The notes: generated from the letters alone by a model not told the origin. A DNA stretch of 64,000 nt from Spirochaetota bacterium (GCA_026398595.1 JAPLSO010000051.1:150199-214198); one strand, 5' to 3'. Counted from the first letter of the stretch, positions 52,177-60,954 are shown. A program made the numbers and translations.

Positions 52177-53220
52177 TCAGGGCTTTTTAGAAGTTTTTCT
52201 TTTACTCTTCGGTGACGACGAGGCCTTCGCTGGCGCCTTCGTTATGGCAGCCGCTCCCGGACTCTGGCTTCCCGCTTCTCCAATCCGCCAACCCTCTTTC
52301 CCTCCTTCTGCTTCTCTCAGAAGCGGCCGCGATGATGAGCTTTTCCAGAGAAAGGCATCCTCCCATCGCGGTGTCGGAGAACAAACCCACAGATCAGCCG
52401 AGGTGAGACTTTCCAGTTCCGAGCTTATTTTCTCCGAATCGATCTCCCCGGATTTGTCTTCGGCGGCATAAAAAAACCCATCCACGGGAGATGATTCCTC
52501 CCGCTCGCGCAGGGTGATGATTCCCGTCTCGTCCGGTATTCCCCCCGAGGAAGCCCAGAAGTCGCGTCCTCCGGGACTCGAGTCGACCCCGCCGGACAGC
52601 GTGAGATCGGCTCCCGTCTCATCCAGCTCGGCCGCCAGCCCTTCAGGGGCACAATGGAGGACGATGAAGTCCCCGGTTCGTACCTCGCACGAGGGAAAGC
52701 TGTACTCCATCGCCTTAGTCGAACTGGCCCATCTCACTTGGATCCCGCCCAAGGACCCGGCGCCCTCGGCCAGGAATTCCAGGTAGTCCCGATGGGTATT
52801 GCTCGCCGAGCTGTTTTTCCCCGTCTGGACCTCGTTAAGCCTCAAGCGCGCGGGGCTGGCGTTGTAACCAACAAATTCGAAGATAAAACGTGTCGAGTTA
52901 CCCGAGCCATCCATTGCCTCGCCCGAGAGAAGGCATTTCGCCCCAGCCTTAACCTCAGGTGCGATGGCGACGAGGATGATGGTCCCTTGAACGCTGGGCG
53001 TTGCGATGGAAGTTTCGGGAGAGAATCCGAAACTCCCCTTCACGGGCGTAACAATCTCATCGAAGCCAATCTCGAAACAGCCAGTTGCCCTCTGACGAGC
53101 GGCCAGGATCGATGGCGGGCGGATATCCCCCGCAGGCATGAAGATATCGGCTGAATCGGGGCTGCATCCACAGACGAGGATAAGGGAAAGGCAGAGCACG
53201 GAAAGAAGCTCGGATGACAT
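52177..53220 (-). CDS. Lipoprotein with lamin-tail-like domain
   Basis: The 347-residue protein has a lipoprotein signal (LSVLCLSLILVCGCSPDS, lipobox VCGC). The N-terminal ~100 residues look like a bacterial Ig-like domain (FEIGFDEIVTPVKG). Residues ~125-270 resemble the lamin-tail domain (RLRLNEVQTGKNSS, then DYLEFLAE and FIVLHCAPEG). The C-terminus is Ser/Lys-rich (ASSSPKSKRKTSKKP). ATG 53220 is preferred because it begins the signal peptide; the ribosome site (GAGGAGG) is 12 bases away. The role in the envelope is unknown. Confidence 0.75.
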   Translation of the reverse strand: MSSELLSVLCLSLILVCGCSPDSADIFMPAGDIRPPSILAARQRATGCFEIGFDEIVTPVKGSFGFSPETSIATPSVQGTIILVAIAPEVKAGAKCLLSGEAMDGSGNSTRFIFEFVGYNASPARLRLNEVQTGKNSSASNTHRDYLEFLAEGAGSLGGIQVRWASSTKAMEYSFPSCEVRTGDFIVLHCAPEGLAAELDETGADLTLSGGVDSSPGGRDFWASSGGIPDETGIITLREREESSPVDGFFYAAEDKSGEIDSEKISSELESLTSADLWVCSPTPRWEDAFLWKSSSSRPLLREAEGGKEGWRIGEAGSQSPGAAAITKAPAKASSSPKSKRKTSKKP

Positions 53221-53278
53221 CGCGAATCTTCGCCTCCTCGCTAGGAGAACGCGCGCGAATCCCGCCGACGCTTCAAGC

Positions 53279-53308
53279 TTGCCCACAATCGCTGGCTCAC
53301 GATAGAAT
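53279..53308 (+). promoter_or_regulatory. Promoter of rpiB
   Basis: TTGCCC (53279-53284), 18 bases, TAGAAT (53303-53308), then six bases to the ATG with no ribosome site: a predicted leaderless mRNA. Confidence 0.5.
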
Positions 53309-53314
53309 CACGCC

Positions 53315-53746
53315 ATGAACGTACTGCTTGCAAACGATCACGGAGCCGTTGAGCTAAAGCTGCGTATCCTCGCCTGGCTCCTGGAAAAGGGACATAAGGT
53401 CACCAACCTGGGCGTCGATACCGAGGATAGGGTCGATTATCCAGACATAGCTGACAAGGCTGTCGCCGAGTTTCAAAAAGGCGGCTACGATTTCGGTATC
53501 CTCTTCTGCGGCACGGGTATCGGTATTTCTATAGCCGCCAATCGGCACAAAGGTATACGCTGCGCCCTCGTCCACGACGCCTTTACGGCCCTGATGGCCA
53601 AGAAGCACAACAACGCCAATTTTCTGGCTTTCGGGGGCAGGGTGACCTACAGGGAATCACCGGAATCCCTGATCGATGTCTTCATGGGAGCAGAGTTCCA
53701 GGGCGAGCGGCACGCCACGAGGATCGAGAAACTCGATCGGAATTAA
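53315..53746 (+). CDS. rpiB: Ribose-5-phosphate isomerase B
   Basis: The 143-residue enzyme of the RpiB/LacAB family interconverts ribose-5-phosphate and ribulose-5-phosphate. It begins VLLANDHGAVELKLRI (Asp-His substrate site), has the catalytic Cys in FGILFCGTGIGISIAANR (~residue 67), and the phosphate-site Arg-Cys-Ala segment IRCALVHDAFTA. The length is normal. Single-gene unit; a ROK kinase gene follows on the other strand. Confidence 0.95.
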   Translation: MNVLLANDHGAVELKLRILAWLLEKGHKVTNLGVDTEDRVDYPDIADKAVAEFQKGGYDFGILFCGTGIGISIAANRHKGIRCALVHDAFTALMAKKHNNANFLAFGGRVTYRESPESLIDVFMGAEFQGERHATRIEKLDRN

Positions 53747-53771
53747 AGGCGGCTTGGGCCGCCCATCCTGC

Positions 53772-54854
53772 TTAGGCTCGGTCCACGGCCGCCGCGGCGA
53801 GCCCAAGCGCAAAGTCCTTTCCGGCGGCCTGCGCGGCCCCATACCATGCGGCGCCCAGGAGCCCGGCCTTGTGGGATAGCATCGCCCGCTCGAAGCCGCA
53901 GCTTATCCAGGCGTCCCGATAGACGAGGTTCGGCACGAGGGATGCAACTTTAACGGGAATATGGGGCGCTCCTTTAATGACGCCGCCGCCGAAGACAACA
54001 AGGTCGGGCGCCAAGAAGGCCAGAGCCGTGGCCGTCGTTCGGGCAAGAGATTCTATCATGATGGCGTCGGCGAAAACGCCCAGTTTATCGCCCGATGCGA
54101 ATGCTTCATATACTTCCCGGGCATTTATGGACTCGCCAGCCTGGGCTCGGGCCGCCAGCGCCGATCCCTCGATGAAGGACGTGTAGTCGCGTTCAGTGGC
54201 TCGCCTGCCGAGCAGGGCTTCGGCGGCCGCGATGCCTATCGAGCCGAGCCTGGCATCCTCGCCCCTTGCCAACGCAGCGGCTATCCTTCCTACGGAGGGG
54301 CCCGAAGCGTAGGCTTCCGAACAGCCCTCTACCCCGCAGGCGCAATGGCGTCCCCGAGGTTCGATGATGAAGTGGCCCACTTCAGGGGCTCGATCGTCCC
54401 GGCCGCCCAGTATTCTTCCATCCTCGACGTAGCCGCCACCTATCCCCGTGCCCAGGCCGAGGAAAAGAAGGTTCTTTGTCCTCCCTCCTCGGACGGCCCA
54501 CTCTGCATAGGTGGCGATATTGCCGTCGTTGCGCACGCCGCAGGGAATGCCGCTGGCCATAGAGGATATCTCCCGGCCCAGTTCTGTACCGTACCAGCCT
54601 TTGATATTAGCTGCCATGCCAACGATGACTCCCTGAGGGTCGACGCCGCCCGGCGTTCCCACGCCCACGGATTTGAGTCGTCCGACCTCGGATAGTTCAC
54701 GGACGACCTCGGAAACCGCGGCCAGAACGGCCTTCGCCCCCGATGAAGCCGGCGTCGCCCGCGACGCCTCGGCTGCCACGACGCCACCGGCATCGACGAC
54801 GATTCCCTTAATGCTTTGTCCCCCGATGTCCAGTCCGGCGAAGAGATCGGTCAT
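53772..54854 (-). CDS. ROK-family sugar kinase (glucokinase-like)
   Basis: The 360-residue protein has the ROK kinase plan: phosphate loop FAGLDIGGQSIKGIVVD at the start, catalytic Asp in CGVRNDGNIATYAEW (~residue 111), GLGTGIGGGYV, and the zinc motif HCACGVEGCSEAYASG (~168-183). No DNA-binding domain, so a kinase rather than a repressor. Glucose is the likeliest substrate, but other hexoses are possible. Its ATG overlaps the stop of the beta-CASP gene (ATGA), so they are co-transcribed. Confidence 0.93.
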   Translation of the reverse strand: MTDLFAGLDIGGQSIKGIVVDAGGVVAAEASRATPASSGAKAVLAAVSEVVRELSEVGRLKSVGVGTPGGVDPQGVIVGMAANIKGWYGTELGREISSMASGIPCGVRNDGNIATYAEWAVRGGRTKNLLFLGLGTGIGGGYVEDGRILGGRDDRAPEVGHFIIEPRGRHCACGVEGCSEAYASGPSVGRIAAALARGEDARLGSIGIAAAEALLGRRATERDYTSFIEGSALAARAQAGESINAREVYEAFASGDKLGVFADAIMIESLARTTATALAFLAPDLVVFGGGVIKGAPHIPVKVASLVPNLVYRDAWISCGFERAMLSHKAGLLGAAWYGAAQAAGKDFALGLAAAAVDRA

Positions 54855-56281
54855 TTTAAATCAGGCTCCAGGTAGTAGGTTTCACCCCGAACCACGATCG
54901 TCGCCTCGGGGATTCCCACTTCCAGCACCTTATCCTTGAGGAAGTTCAAGGCTTTTGTCTCGCCATGGACGAGGAAGACCCGCTTCAGGTTCGCCGGCTT
55001 TGAGCCTTCGAGCCATCCGATGGTCTCCTTCCAGTCGGCATGGGCGGAAAAGGCGCCGATCGACTCGACGGCGCAGTTCACCTTGTAGAAATCGCCGTGG
55101 ATTCGGACTTCCTTGGCCCCGTCCTGGAGCCGCCTCCCCAGGGTCCCGTCGGCCATAAATCCGATGATAAGGAGACTGTTGGCCGGACTGCCCAGGTTAT
55201 GCATCAGGTGGTGTTGTATCCTGCCGACTTCGCACATTCCGTCGGCCGATATGATGATCATGCTCTCCTTGGCACCGTTGAGGGCCTTGGAATCCTCGAC
55301 GGACCGGGAAAAATGGAGGGAAGAGAAGCCGAAGGGATTCTTGGAATGGGCGATGAAAGCATCCCTCGTCTCGGCATCGTAGCACTCGGGATGGAGGCTG
55401 AAGATGGCCGTCGCGTCGATGGCCATGGGCGAGTCGACCCAGATGGGCAGGTCAGGGATCTTGCCCTGGTCCAGAAGGAGATGGAGGTCGAAGACGAGCT
55501 CCTGCGTGCGTTCTACAGCGAAAGCCGGTATGATGACCTTGCCCCCGCGTGCCCCTGTCCGCGAGATGATGTCGGCGAGCCTTTCGATGGCCCCCGATCG
55601 CTCCTCGTGGATCTTATCGCCGTAAGTGCTCTCGAGGACAAGGTAATCCAGGCCAGGAAGAAGCTCTGGATCCCGGATTATGGGCTTGCCCGCCCTGCCC
55701 AGGTCGCCCGAGAAGCCGATGATCAGCTCCTTGCCTCCCGGTCTCCTAATTCGGATCTTGACCAGCGCCGAGCCGAGGATATGGCCCGCGTCGAAGAATT
55801 CGATCGATACAGTATCCGAAAGGAAGATCGGCCTGTGGTAATCAAAGGTGACGAATCTGCCTATGGTCTTGACTACATCGAGGTCGTCGTAGAGGGGCTT
55901 GAAATCGAAGACCTGGCCCTTCTGTTCGGCCTGCCGCGACAAGTAGTCGGCATCCCTGGCCTGGATGTGGGCCGAATCCATCATGACCAGGTTGGCGAGG
56001 TCCCGCGTCGCCGAAGTCGAATAGATATTCCCCGAAAACCCCTTTTTGACGAGAAGTGGAAGCAGTCCGCAATGGTCGAAGTGGGCATGGGTGAGGACGA
56101 CGGCGTCCAGGGACCCAGGAGCAATATCGCCGAGGAGGGCCCTGTTCTTGGCATCGGACTCGGCTCTCTTACCTTGGAAGGCTCCGCAGTCGATGAGGAT
56201 CTTCGTCCCATCCACGTCGAGAAGGTGTTTGGAACCCGTCACTTCGCCGGCAGCTCCCAGTGATCTCAAGGTTACGCTCAT
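54851..56281 (-). CDS. Metallo-beta-lactamase/beta-CASP ribonuclease
   Basis: The 476-residue nuclease has the metal site LTHAHFDHCG (HxHxDH), a later His in DAGHILGSA, Asp in IGFSGDLG, beta-CASP motif B in VIIPAFAVERTQEL and motif C His in GAFSAHAD, then VHGE near the end. It is of the YsnF/CPSF-like RNA-processing exonuclease group, which cleaves RNA in the cytoplasm. ATG 56281 is set by a perfect TATAAT six bases upstream and the conserved start TLRSLGAAGEVTGSKHLL; another ATG lies 15 bases upstream within the TATAAT. Confidence 0.92.
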   Translation of the reverse strand: MSVTLRSLGAAGEVTGSKHLLDVDGTKILIDCGAFQGKRAESDAKNRALLGDIAPGSLDAVVLTHAHFDHCGLLPLLVKKGFSGNIYSTSATRDLANLVMMDSAHIQARDADYLSRQAEQKGQVFDFKPLYDDLDVVKTIGRFVTFDYHRPIFLSDTVSIEFFDAGHILGSALVKIRIRRPGGKELIIGFSGDLGRAGKPIIRDPELLPGLDYLVLESTYGDKIHEERSGAIERLADIISRTGARGGKVIIPAFAVERTQELVFDLHLLLDQGKIPDLPIWVDSPMAIDATAIFSLHPECYDAETRDAFIAHSKNPFGFSSLHFSRSVEDSKALNGAKESMIIISADGMCEVGRIQHHLMHNLGSPANSLLIIGFMADGTLGRRLQDGAKEVRIHGDFYKVNCAVESIGAFSAHADWKETIGWLEGSKPANLKRVFLVHGETKALNFLKDKVLEVGIPEATIVVRGETYYLEPDLK

Positions 56282-56287
56282 GGTTCG

Positions 56288-56293
56288 ATTATA
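56288..56293 (-). promoter_or_regulatory. -10 element of the beta-CASP nuclease gene
   Basis: A consensus TATAAT on the minus strand exactly six bases before the ATG; the -35 is not clear. A leaderless start is predicted. Confidence 0.5.
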
Positions 56294-56348
56294 CATCGTC
56301 ACCGGCTCTGGGCATAGGACAACCGGAAGGTCTGAAGGCACGCCATAC

Positions 56349-56378
56349 TTGCGGAGGCTTCGGCAATCGGCGTAGTAT
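56349..56378 (+). promoter_or_regulatory. Promoter of the RumA-type methyltransferase gene
   Basis: TTGCGG (56349-56354), 18 bases, TAGTAT (56373-56378), then eight bases to the ATG. Confidence 0.45.
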
Positions 56379-56386
56379 GGCCAAGC

Positions 56387-57583
56387 ATGGTTGGAGAAAA
56401 GCTGGTCCTCGATGTCGAGAAACTCGCCTCGGGCGGGGACGGCATAGCTTTCTCGGGCGGCCAGGTCGTCTTCGTCCCCTATTCCATCCCCGGGGAGAAG
56501 ATCAATGCAAGGGTCGTCCTCCAGGGCAAAGGTTACCTCAGGGCTGAAATTCTCTCCGTCCTCGAACCAGCGGCTTCCCGGATTCGTCCTCCCTGTCCAG
56601 TTTTCGGTTCCTGCGGCGGCTGCAAGCTTCAGCACATCGACTATCCCGCACAGCTCACCTTCAAGGTTGCCTCGATCAAGGAGACCTTCGAGCGTATAGG
56701 TGGATTCGTTCTGGACGAACTCCCCGTGGAGTCAGGCTCGCCCTACGCCTACAGGAACAGAATCCAGCTGCACGAGACTCGGGACGGAGGTCTTGGCTTC
56801 ATGGGAGAGGGCTCGGAGCTGGCAATCAGGGCTCCGGGCTGCCCCATCACCGTTCCCACCCTCGATCAATGGCTGAGGAAACAGAACAGGAAAGCCAGAC
56901 CCTATAAGGAACTCCGAAGCCGGATTGGCGACCGGGATAGGTTCGTCGTATTCGCCCAGGGCGAAGAACTCTTTATCGAGGGAGAAACGGCCAAGGCTTC
57001 CGCCCGGATAGGCTCTTTGACCTACAGCTTCCCCCTTGCCCATTTCTTCCAGAGTAACCTCGCCATGGCCGAACGCCTCGTGGATAGGGCCGTAGCCGGG
57101 CTCTCGGGCGGCACGGCTCTCGACCTCTACAGCGGTGCGGGCCTCTTCGCCGCGCGGCTTGCCTCGAGCTTCGACCAGGTCATCTGCGTCGAAAGCGACG
57201 CCGTTTCCCTCGAAGCAGCGCGAGGCAATGTCCCCCCCGGAAAAGGCCGATTCCACCCTCAGGATGGAGAGACCTGGACAGGAGCCCAGGGGAAGAAGGC
57301 CGAGGGCCTTGGTGGTACGCGCTTCGACTGGGCCTTCGTCGACCCGCCAAGAGAAGGTCTCTCGCCGAAGATGCGGACTTGGCTGAAGACAGCTCTCCTG
57401 GGCGGCCTAACCTACGTCTCCTGCGACCACGCGACTTTAGCCAGGGACCTGGGCGAACTGCGCGGCGCGGGCTGGAGGCTCGACTCCCTCGTCCTTTTCG
57501 ATTTCTACCCACAGACAGGCCGCATCGAAGCGCTGGCGCGGCTCTTGCCGCCCTACGCAGTCAGAAGCAAGGAGGCTGTATGA
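56387..57583 (+). CDS. RumA/TrmA-type 23S rRNA (uracil-5-)-methyltransferase
   Basis: The 398-residue enzyme starts with a TRAM RNA-binding domain (~1-60), then an Fe-S cluster site CPVFGSCGGCKLQH (~residues 70-83) with further Cys (RAPGCPI). The SAM fold starts at TALDLYSGAGLFAARLAS; the catalytic Cys is in LTYVSCDHATLARDL (~351), where the usual VSCNPxTLARD has Asp-His in place of Asn-Pro. It likely methylates a 23S rRNA uridine. The TGA overlaps the ATG of pyrBI (ATGA), an odd coupling of RNA modification and pyrimidine synthesis. Confidence 0.92.
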   Translation: MVGEKLVLDVEKLASGGDGIAFSGGQVVFVPYSIPGEKINARVVLQGKGYLRAEILSVLEPAASRIRPPCPVFGSCGGCKLQHIDYPAQLTFKVASIKETFERIGGFVLDELPVESGSPYAYRNRIQLHETRDGGLGFMGEGSELAIRAPGCPITVPTLDQWLRKQNRKARPYKELRSRIGDRDRFVVFAQGEELFIEGETAKASARIGSLTYSFPLAHFFQSNLAMAERLVDRAVAGLSGGTALDLYSGAGLFAARLASSFDQVICVESDAVSLEAARGNVPPGKGRFHPQDGETWTGAQGKKAEGLGGTRFDWAFVDPPREGLSPKMRTWLKTALLGGLTYVSCDHATLARDLGELRGAGWRLDSLVLFDFYPQTGRIEALARLLPPYAVRSKEAV

Positions 57584-59160
57584 ATCGCGACGGACCATTC
57601 AAGGGACGGACGATAGCCGTGGTGAACGATCTTTCTCTCGATGAGCAAAAATATCTCTACCGCAAGACAAGGAAGCTGAAGACCCTGGTACGCGAAGGCG
57701 GAAGCGTAAAGCCCTTCAAGATCGACGACAGGGACTACCAGGTCTACCTCATCTTCATGGAGGACTCGACGCGGACGCGTGAGTCCTTCCGCAATGCCGC
57801 CAAGTTCCTTGGTTGCAGGACGAATATCTTCGATGCCGCAACCAGTTCCTTCAACAAGAACGAGTCCATCACCGACGCGATAAAGATGCTGTACGGCTAC
57901 TCCTCCGACTCCTGCTTCATCCTGAGGACGAAGCTAGAAGGGACCTGCCGCTGGCTCCAGGGTGCCCTGGCCCAGTACGCCGAAACCTCAGGAGGCCCCC
58001 GCCCCGGCTTCATCAACGCGGGCGATGGCAAGCACGAGCATCCGACCCAGGAATTCCTCGACGAGTTCTCCTTCCTCGAGCAGCTCGACTGGAACGAGGA
58101 CCACATCCACATCGCCCTGACTGGCGACCTCTACCACGGCCGGACCGTACATTCCAAGGCCGACGGTCTGCGGATCTTCCGTCAGGTCGAAGTCGACCTG
58201 ATCGCCCCCGAACTCCTGTCCATGCCGCCCTACTATATCGAGAAGATGAAAGCCAACGGCTACGAAGTCAGAGTCTACGAATCCCTGGACGAATATCTCG
58301 CCTCCGGCAAGGTCGCGTCGCTCTGGTACTTCACCCGCCTCCAGCTCGAGCGGATGGGCGAGGCCATCCTCGAAAGGGCACCCTCCCTGCGGAAGAGCGT
58401 CACCTTCAGGAAGGACATGCTGGGTCTGCTTCCCGACGACGCGCGATTCTACCATCCCCTCCCCCGCGACCGTCTGGCGCCCACCAACCCCACCTTCCTC
58501 GACGCCCTGCCTTTAAACCGATGGGACGCTCAGTCGGCCAACGGCTACTGGAGTCGTATCGTCGAGATCGGCATGGTTTCGGGCCTCCTTGGCCATGACT
58601 TCGATGGATCCTTCGCCATGGAGCCCGAAATTGTCGAGGATTTTATCCTTGAAGCTCCGGCCTCAGAACACAGCAAGCCCGAGTACAAGGTGGGCATCAA
58701 GCCCGTCGAGGAAGGCATCGTCATCGACCACATCGCCACTGGTGAATCGATCGAAGCGATCTGGAGCAACATCGAGGCAGTGCGGAAAATTCTCAAACTC
58801 AATGTGCGCTCGAGCCAGGGCGTCTACCATTCCTTCAAGGGGCTCGAGGTCTATAAAGGCATCATCTCACTGCCCGACATCATCAGTTTCGGTGAAAAGG
58901 ATCTGAAGAAGCTCGCGGCCATCGCCCCGGGCTGCACCCTAAATCTGATCCGAGATTCCAAGGTGGCCAAGAAGTACAGGCTCTCGATGCCGCCCCGTAT
59001 TTACGGCTTCGAAGAGATATCCTGCAAGAACGAGAACTGCATTTCCAACCCCAGCCACAACGAAGGAGTGACCACCGAATTCCTGAGAAAATCAGGATCG
59101 ACCTTTGTCTGCAGGTACTGCGAAAAGGAGCACCCCTTCAGAAAAATCTGGGACATCTGA
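57580..59160 (+). CDS. pyrBI: Aspartate carbamoyltransferase, fused catalytic and regulatory chains
   Basis: The 526-residue fusion makes carbamoyl aspartate in pyrimidine synthesis. Residues ~1-345 are PyrB: FMEDSTRTRESFRNA (~residues 59-73), DGKHEHPTQEFLDE, YHPLPRD. Residues ~370-526 are PyrI, the allosteric nucleotide-binding chain: KPVEEGIVIDHIATG, and a zinc site CKNENC ... CRYCEKEH that in E. coli joins the two chains. Such fusions are known to me from Thermotoga maritima and treponemes. AAGGAGG lies immediately upstream of the ATG at 57580, which overlaps the preceding stop. Confidence 0.96.
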   Translation: MNRDGPFKGRTIAVVNDLSLDEQKYLYRKTRKLKTLVREGGSVKPFKIDDRDYQVYLIFMEDSTRTRESFRNAAKFLGCRTNIFDAATSSFNKNESITDAIKMLYGYSSDSCFILRTKLEGTCRWLQGALAQYAETSGGPRPGFINAGDGKHEHPTQEFLDEFSFLEQLDWNEDHIHIALTGDLYHGRTVHSKADGLRIFRQVEVDLIAPELLSMPPYYIEKMKANGYEVRVYESLDEYLASGKVASLWYFTRLQLERMGEAILERAPSLRKSVTFRKDMLGLLPDDARFYHPLPRDRLAPTNPTFLDALPLNRWDAQSANGYWSRIVEIGMVSGLLGHDFDGSFAMEPEIVEDFILEAPASEHSKPEYKVGIKPVEEGIVIDHIATGESIEAIWSNIEAVRKILKLNVRSSQGVYHSFKGLEVYKGIISLPDIISFGEKDLKKLAAIAPGCTLNLIRDSKVAKKYRLSMPPRIYGFEEISCKNENCISNPSHNEGVTTEFLRKSGSTFVCRYCEKEHPFRKIWDI

Positions 59161-59187
59161 GGAAGGATCACGATACGATGACGAGAG

Positions 59188-59213
59188 GGGCGGCTTGGAT
59201 ACCGCCCTTTTTT
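59188..59213 (+). terminator. Terminator of pyrBI
   Basis: GGGCGG, eight-base loop, CCGCCC, TTTTTT, 27 bases after the stop; the T-run reaches the end of the convergent SpoU gene. Confidence 0.85.
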
Positions 59214-59943
59214 ATCCTTGGTAGATTCTCCTGTATTCATACATGCAGAGGGCGGCGGCCACCGAAACGTTGAGGGAATCCACGTGGCCTAGCATGGGTA
59301 TGGACAGAGCCTGGTCCGCTTTTTCCAGGAGGAGCCTGGAGACGCCGTCCCCTTCGTTGCCCAGGATAAAGCAGGTTCGGGGAGGAAAGGCAAAACCCGG
59401 AAGGGGCGAACCGCTCATGTCGGCCGCGTAGACCCAGAATCCGGCATTCTGGATCTTCCTAAGGGCATCGGCGAGATTCTGGACGAAGGCCGTGGGTATC
59501 CAGGCGGCTGCCCCGGCGCTCGTCCGGGCAGCCGCGTCCCCCAAAGGTGAGGCCCTTCTCAAGGGTGCCACCACGAGGCCGACGCCGAAGGCGTCGGCCG
59601 ACCTTAAGATGGCTCCAAAGTTCTGGGGATCCTCGATGTGATCGAGGACGATGATCATGGCTTGTTCCGGCGCAGAGGCCAGGAATTCTTCGAGGGAGAG
59701 GCTCTGCTTGGCATCCCCATCCAGGAGAGCCAGGATGATGCCCTTGTTATCTGGATCTATCCGATCGAGGAGGGTTGCATCCACCTGTTCCACGGGGATG
59801 CCGGTCTTCTTCGCCGTCTCCAGGATCTCCCTGACCCTTGGCCCCTTTTTCGCCCCCATGCTCCCCGCGATGAGAAGCTTGGCTTGGCTAGGTTTGGAAC
59901 GTAGGGTTTCGAGAATGCCGTGAAAGCTTGTCAGGTAGTCCAC
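59212..59943 (-). CDS. SpoU/TrmH-family rRNA 2'-O-methyltransferase
   Basis: The 243-residue protein has an N-terminal SpoU substrate-binding domain (SFHGILETLRSKPSQAKLLIAG) and the SPOUT knot: motif 1 LDHIEDPQNFGAILRSADAFG (~residue 100), motif 2 CFILGNEGDGVSRLLLEKAD (~190), motif 3 IPMLGHVDSLNVSVAAAL (~215). It is closest to RlmB, which methylates G2251 of 23S rRNA. The start is GTG (59941-59943), six bases after TATGAT, so again a leaderless candidate. Confidence 0.93.
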   Translation of the reverse strand: MDYLTSFHGILETLRSKPSQAKLLIAGSMGAKKGPRVREILETAKKTGIPVEQVDATLLDRIDPDNKGIILALLDGDAKQSLSLEEFLASAPEQAMIIVLDHIEDPQNFGAILRSADAFGVGLVVAPLRRASPLGDAAARTSAGAAAWIPTAFVQNLADALRKIQNAGFWVYAADMSGSPLPGFAFPPRTCFILGNEGDGVSRLLLEKADQALSIPMLGHVDSLNVSVAAALCMYEYRRIYQG

Positions 59944-59949
59944 GCCCGG

Positions 59950-59978
59950 ATCATAGCAGAGCCACGCCCCTATGAAAA
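59950..59978 (-). promoter_or_regulatory. Promoter of the SpoU methyltransferase gene
   Basis: TTTTCA (59973-59978), 17 bases, TATGAT (59950-59955), then six bases to GTG. The -35 overlaps the 3' arm of the upstream terminator. Confidence 0.45.
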
Positions 59979-60010
59979 GCGCGCCCCGGAAGAATTTTGG
60001 AGCGCGCTTT
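59976..60010 (-). terminator. Terminator of the kinase-BON gene
   Basis: AAAGCGCGC / GCGCGCTTT stem with a 17-base loop, followed on the minus strand by TTTTCAT. It lies 24 bases after the kinase stop codon. Confidence 0.7.
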
Positions 60011-60033
60011 ATTTTACTTGATCCAGCCTATTT

Positions 60034-60855
60034 TCAGGGCATGACAGTAAATTCCTGCACCAGCTGTATAGCGCTTTCCGCCTGTTTGACGCCCGAAACC
60101 TCGTGCGCGGCCGCAAGGGCCGTGTCGATAGATGTCTGGGAATTGGCCACGCCGTGGAGGACGACAGCGCCCTTCTCCACCGTCGCCTCGAGGAAATGCA
60201 CGAGTACCTTCCTCTTGTAGACGATCTCGGTCACTACCTTCTGGGCAAGAACGAGATCGGACACCTTCTGCACGCCCGTATCCTCTTTCGCCTTGTCGAC
60301 AAAAACCTTGACCAAGGCTGAGATGGCGACGGCGGCATGGGCGGGGTCGGTGCCCGCCGTGTTGATTGTCAGGTCGTACTCGCGCGCGTCCGACCAGTTG
60401 GTCGAGAAAAAGTACTTGTGGAAACCGCTCCTGTCGTGGTCGCTCTGCTCGAGTATCTGAAGGGCCCGCTTGTTGTCGCAGGAGTAGAGTTTCTTGACCC
60501 GCTCCAGGCGCAGAGAGAGAGGAGCGGTGATCTTGACCGAAAGCATGTGCGGCACGCCCCGCAGAATGGCGCAGCCTCCCCGGCCCATGATAATGCAGCT
60601 ATTCCCCTGCGCGGCCTCGAGAATGGCCGATTTCAGGTAGTGGAGATAGTCGTCCCTCTGTTGGGAGAGAGATGCCCAGAACCCGGGATTCTTCTCGTCG
60701 TACTTTTCCCTCTTCTCGGCGCTGATGCCGATCGACATGAGGCTCTTTTCCAGGTATTCCTTGTCTATGAGCTTATAGCCTGTGATGCCGGCAAGCTCCT
60801 GAGCGGTCTCTTCGCCGAGGGATGCGAGCTCTCGCGCAATAGTGATTATTGCCAT
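60034..60855 (-). CDS. Cytidylate-kinase-like protein fused to BON domain
   Basis: The 273-residue protein has a cytidylate-kinase-like fold in residues ~1-195 (IITIARELASLGEETAQELA start, IIMGRGGCAILR, DHDRSGFHKYFFSTNW). The P-loop is unusual: where relatives have a GSGGR-type loop there is SLGEE, so nucleotide binding may be altered. Residues ~205-270 look like a BON domain (VHFLEATVEKGAVVLHGVAN ... VSGVKQAESAIQLV), which usually binds membranes or ligands. This pairing is not one I know as standard. AGGAGG precedes the ATG by six bases. Confidence 0.8.
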   Translation of the reverse strand: MAIITIARELASLGEETAQELAGITGYKLIDKEYLEKSLMSIGISAEKREKYDEKNPGFWASLSQQRDDYLHYLKSAILEAAQGNSCIIMGRGGCAILRGVPHMLSVKITAPLSLRLERVKKLYSCDNKRALQILEQSDHDRSGFHKYFFSTNWSDAREYDLTINTAGTDPAHAAVAISALVKVFVDKAKEDTGVQKVSDLVLAQKVVTEIVYKRKVLVHFLEATVEKGAVVLHGVANSQTSIDTALAAAHEVSGVKQAESAIQLVQEFTVMP

Positions 60856-60954
60856 ATTGTCCCTCCTTAAATCTCACTGTATGACCAGATTCGCGCAAAG
60901 TCAAATAATTTCCGCTATTCACGCGCCTAGACCTTTGGTAATATTTCGGCGTAC

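Noticed and set aside
55040..56263. 407-codon plus-strand frame
   Set aside because: Antisense to the beta-CASP nuclease gene, low-complexity acidic product, no motif.
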